Positions 6,349-7,882 of a stretch of 7,882 nt of DNA are shown here, one piece after another. Source of the stretch: Sphingobacteriaceae bacterium (GTDB lineage: Bacteria; Bacteroidota; Bacteroidia; Sphingobacteriales; Sphingobacteriaceae); assembly GCA_947478315.1 (NCBI GenBank), contig CANJWF010000049.1, positions 1 to 7,882 of the forward strand, read 5' to 3'. Under the pieces are notes generated by a model, which ran no database searches, had not been told where the DNA came from, and saw only the letters and a list, made by a program, of their open reading frames with translations. The first letter of the stretch is position 1. Every line of letters begins with the position of its first letter. The position numbers were made by a program, and so were the translations under genes.

Positions 6349-7882
6349 AAATTAGAAAAATAGGATTTACAAACCACCCAATTTTTGGCGACTTGCAACT
6401 CGACTTTACCGATGTTGATGGAAAAACTATTAATACAATTATTATAGCTGGGGAGAATGGAGTTGGAAAATCACTTTTACTCGATAATATTTTCGAGTTT
6501 TCAAACCTTACTGTAAAAAATGAGAAAAGAGAAGAGAAGAGGTGCTTTGAAATAGAGCTTTCAAAAAAAGAAGCTGAAATATTAAAAGTTGGGCAAAACT
6601 CCAAACAATACTTCAACAATATAGATTATGTTGATAATGTTTTTAAAATTCAAATTGACTTTAATATCACTGAAAATTGGAATCAAATAGACATTAGAGG
6701 AAAATTAGAAAATGGTTTTTCAGAACCTATGATTGGTCACCTATTTTCAGATGCAGACACTAACAGTATTTTAAGAGCAATATTTTCTGACGTTGAAATC
6801 AATTTTACGCCTAAAGAGATTAATACAGTTACATCTACTAACATTGATATCGATAATTTAAAAAGCCAACGAAGCAACTCAAATTTAGCAACAGAAATAT
6901 CACAATTACTAATAGATGTACAAAGCCTTGATGCATTAGAGTTAACCGAATGGGCAAGAGAAAATATAGGACAGCCTGTTGATAATGATAAAATTGATAT
7001 AAGAATTAAAAGATTTACATCTGCCTATGACTTTATGTTTCCTTTAAAAAAATATAAGCGTATTGAGAACAAGAATAATAAAAAGGAAATAATATTTGAA
7101 GAAAATGGAAAAGAAATGTCCATTAGTAAATTAAGTTCTGGTGAAAAACAAATAGTGTTTCGAGGCAGTTTTCTTTTAAAGGACAAGGAAAGTTCTAAAG
7201 GTGCATTAATTCTTATTGATGAACCTGAAATAAGTTTACATCCAAATTGGCAATTAAAGGTTTTAAGTTTCTTTAAAAAACTTTTCACAGATAATAATGG
7301 AGAACAAACTTCACAGATTATTGTATCAACTCATTCGCCATTTATAATTCACAATGCGAACAGAAATGACGACAAAGTAATTATTTTACAGAAAGACTTA
7401 GCTGGAAAAACTGTTATTCCAAATGAGGCAAAGTTCTTTGGTTGGTCGAATGAAAAATTAGTTCAAGAAGCTTTTAACATAAATCACTTCTTAACAGCGA
7501 ATAAAACAACAGTTTTTTTGGAAGGTGAGACAGACGAAAAGTATTATAATAAATGTTTAGAGGTATTTGAAAAGACCGATTTGCCTATTGAATTCAAATG
7601 GATTGGAAGAATAAATGAAAAAGGAAATGTAGAAAACACTGGTGAAACTGCCCTAAATCAAGCTAAAACCTTTTTGACAGCTAATATGGAGCAAATAAAA
7701 AGTAAAATTATATTGTTCTATGATAGTGATACTAATAAACCTGAAGAAGATATTGAAAACTTGTCTATTAGGAAAATGAAAGTTAATAATGAAAATTTGA
7801 CTTTTAAAATTGGTGTTGAAAATCTTATAACAATTGACCAAAATATTGATTTGCCAACATTTTACAAGGAAAAAATAAAAAC
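6345..7882 (+). CDS. ABC/AAA ATPase fused to a TOPRIM domain (OLD-like nuclease), 3' end outside window
   Basis: The frame is open from ATG 6345 to the window end, giving 512 codons without a stop. The ATPase part has Walker A GENGVGKS (36-43, Lys42), a long Glu/Lys/Asn-rich insertion, the signature LSSGEKQ (263-269), Walker B LILIDEPEISLHP (288-300, Asp292 and Glu293) and the switch motif STHSPF (328-333, His330). The second part looks like a TOPRIM fold: FLEGETDEKYY (391-401), with Glu393 and Asp397 four apart, then ILFYDSDT (456-463) with the DxD pair Asp460/Asp462, then GVEN (490-493) with Glu492. As I recall, class 2 OLD nucleases use the same E-x3-D, DxD and later x-x-E metal ligands, so the visible active site seems intact; the last catalytic Lys would lie beyond the window. 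The likely activity is ATP-controlled, metal-dependent DNA nicking or cleavage, and related proteins act in phage defence (OLD, Gabija GajA). A DUF4435-type domain, as in PARIS, is an alternative reading of the C-terminal part. The ATG is chosen because MKIRKIGFTNHPIFGDL is a natural start for this ATPase family; an A-rich leader precedes it. Base composition differs sharply from recN, suggesting transfer. Confidence 0.85.
   Translation, partial: MKIRKIGFTNHPIFGDLQLDFTDVDGKTINTIIIAGENGVGKSLLLDNIFEFSNLTVKNEKREEKRCFEIELSKKEAEILKVGQNSKQYFNNIDYVDNVFKIQIDFNITENWNQIDIRGKLENGFSEPMIGHLFSDADTNSILRAIFSDVEINFTPKEINTVTSTNIDIDNLKSQRSNSNLATEISQLLIDVQSLDALELTEWARENIGQPVDNDKIDIRIKRFTSAYDFMFPLKKYKRIENKNNKKEIIFEENGKEMSISKLSSGEKQIVFRGSFLLKDKESSKGALILIDEPEISLHPNWQLKVLSFFKKLFTDNNGEQTSQIIVSTHSPFIIHNANRNDDKVIILQKDLAGKTVIPNEAKFFGWSNEKLVQEAFNINHFLTANKTTVFLEGETDEKYYNKCLEVFEKTDLPIEFKWIGRINEKGNVENTGETALNQAKTFLTANMEQIKSKIILFYDSDTNKPEEDIENLSIRKMKVNNENLTFKIGVENLITIDQNIDLPTFYKEKIK

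Noticed and set aside
6281..6619. Minus-strand frame of 112 codons over the Walker A region of the ATPase-TOPRIM gene
   Set aside because: It is antisense to strong ATPase motifs, and its Phe/Ser-rich composition is what A-rich coding DNA gives on the opposite strand.
7025..7841. Minus-strand frames at 7025-7288 and 7653-7841
   Set aside because: Antisense shadows of the signature/Walker B region and of the TOPRIM region, with Phe/Ile/Asn-rich low-complexity products.
1..7882. CRISPR array, tRNA, rRNA or insertion sequence
   Set aside because: Reading through the window I saw no regularly spaced repeats, no cloverleaf-like sequence and no transposase or terminal inverted repeats.

Overview
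This window looks like a stretch of chromosome from a member of the Bacteroidota, possibly Chitinophagales or Sphingobacteriales. The evidence is a low G+C content, starts without Shine-Dalgarno sequences, a perfect TAnnTTTG -7 promoter box, a type II lipoprotein signal of the 'SCKK' kind, and an MsbA-like exporter and RecN that read like Bacteroidota proteins. The order-level placement is inference from remembered protein style, not from a search.

Layout from left to right. (1) Positions 1-519, plus strand: the C-terminal 172 codons of a protein of unknown function whose start lies upstream of the window. (2) Positions 518-568: two small hairpins between convergent genes. (3) Positions 573-2162, minus strand: a 529-residue predicted lipoprotein with no recognised family. 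(4) Positions 2319-4139, minus strand: a complete MsbA-type ABC exporter half-transporter that starts at TTG, with a good Bacteroidota promoter box just upstream. (5) Positions 4140-4508: a 369-base divergent intergenic region. (6) Positions 4509-6179, plus strand: a complete RecN. (7) Positions 6238-6348: a possible 36-codon ORF whose stop overlaps the next start as ATGA. (8) Positions 6345-7882, plus strand: the first 512 codons of an ABC/AAA ATPase fused to a TOPRIM domain (OLD-like nuclease), cut off by the window end.

The first five or so kilobases look like ordinary housekeeping and envelope genes that do not obviously form one pathway. The lipoprotein and exporter share a strand but are separated by 156 bases. 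RecN (recombinational repair) and the exporter are divergent neighbours.

The accessory part is the right edge. The ATPase-TOPRIM gene is markedly more AT-rich than recN, and the C-over-G bias of the plus strand, present across genes on both strands up to about 6.3 kb, reverses there. Proteins with this architecture include OLD nucleases, Gabija GajA and the components of PARIS, so an anti-phage role is a fair hypothesis. The downstream partner genes that would decide this lie outside the window. I do not claim a demonstrated new system.
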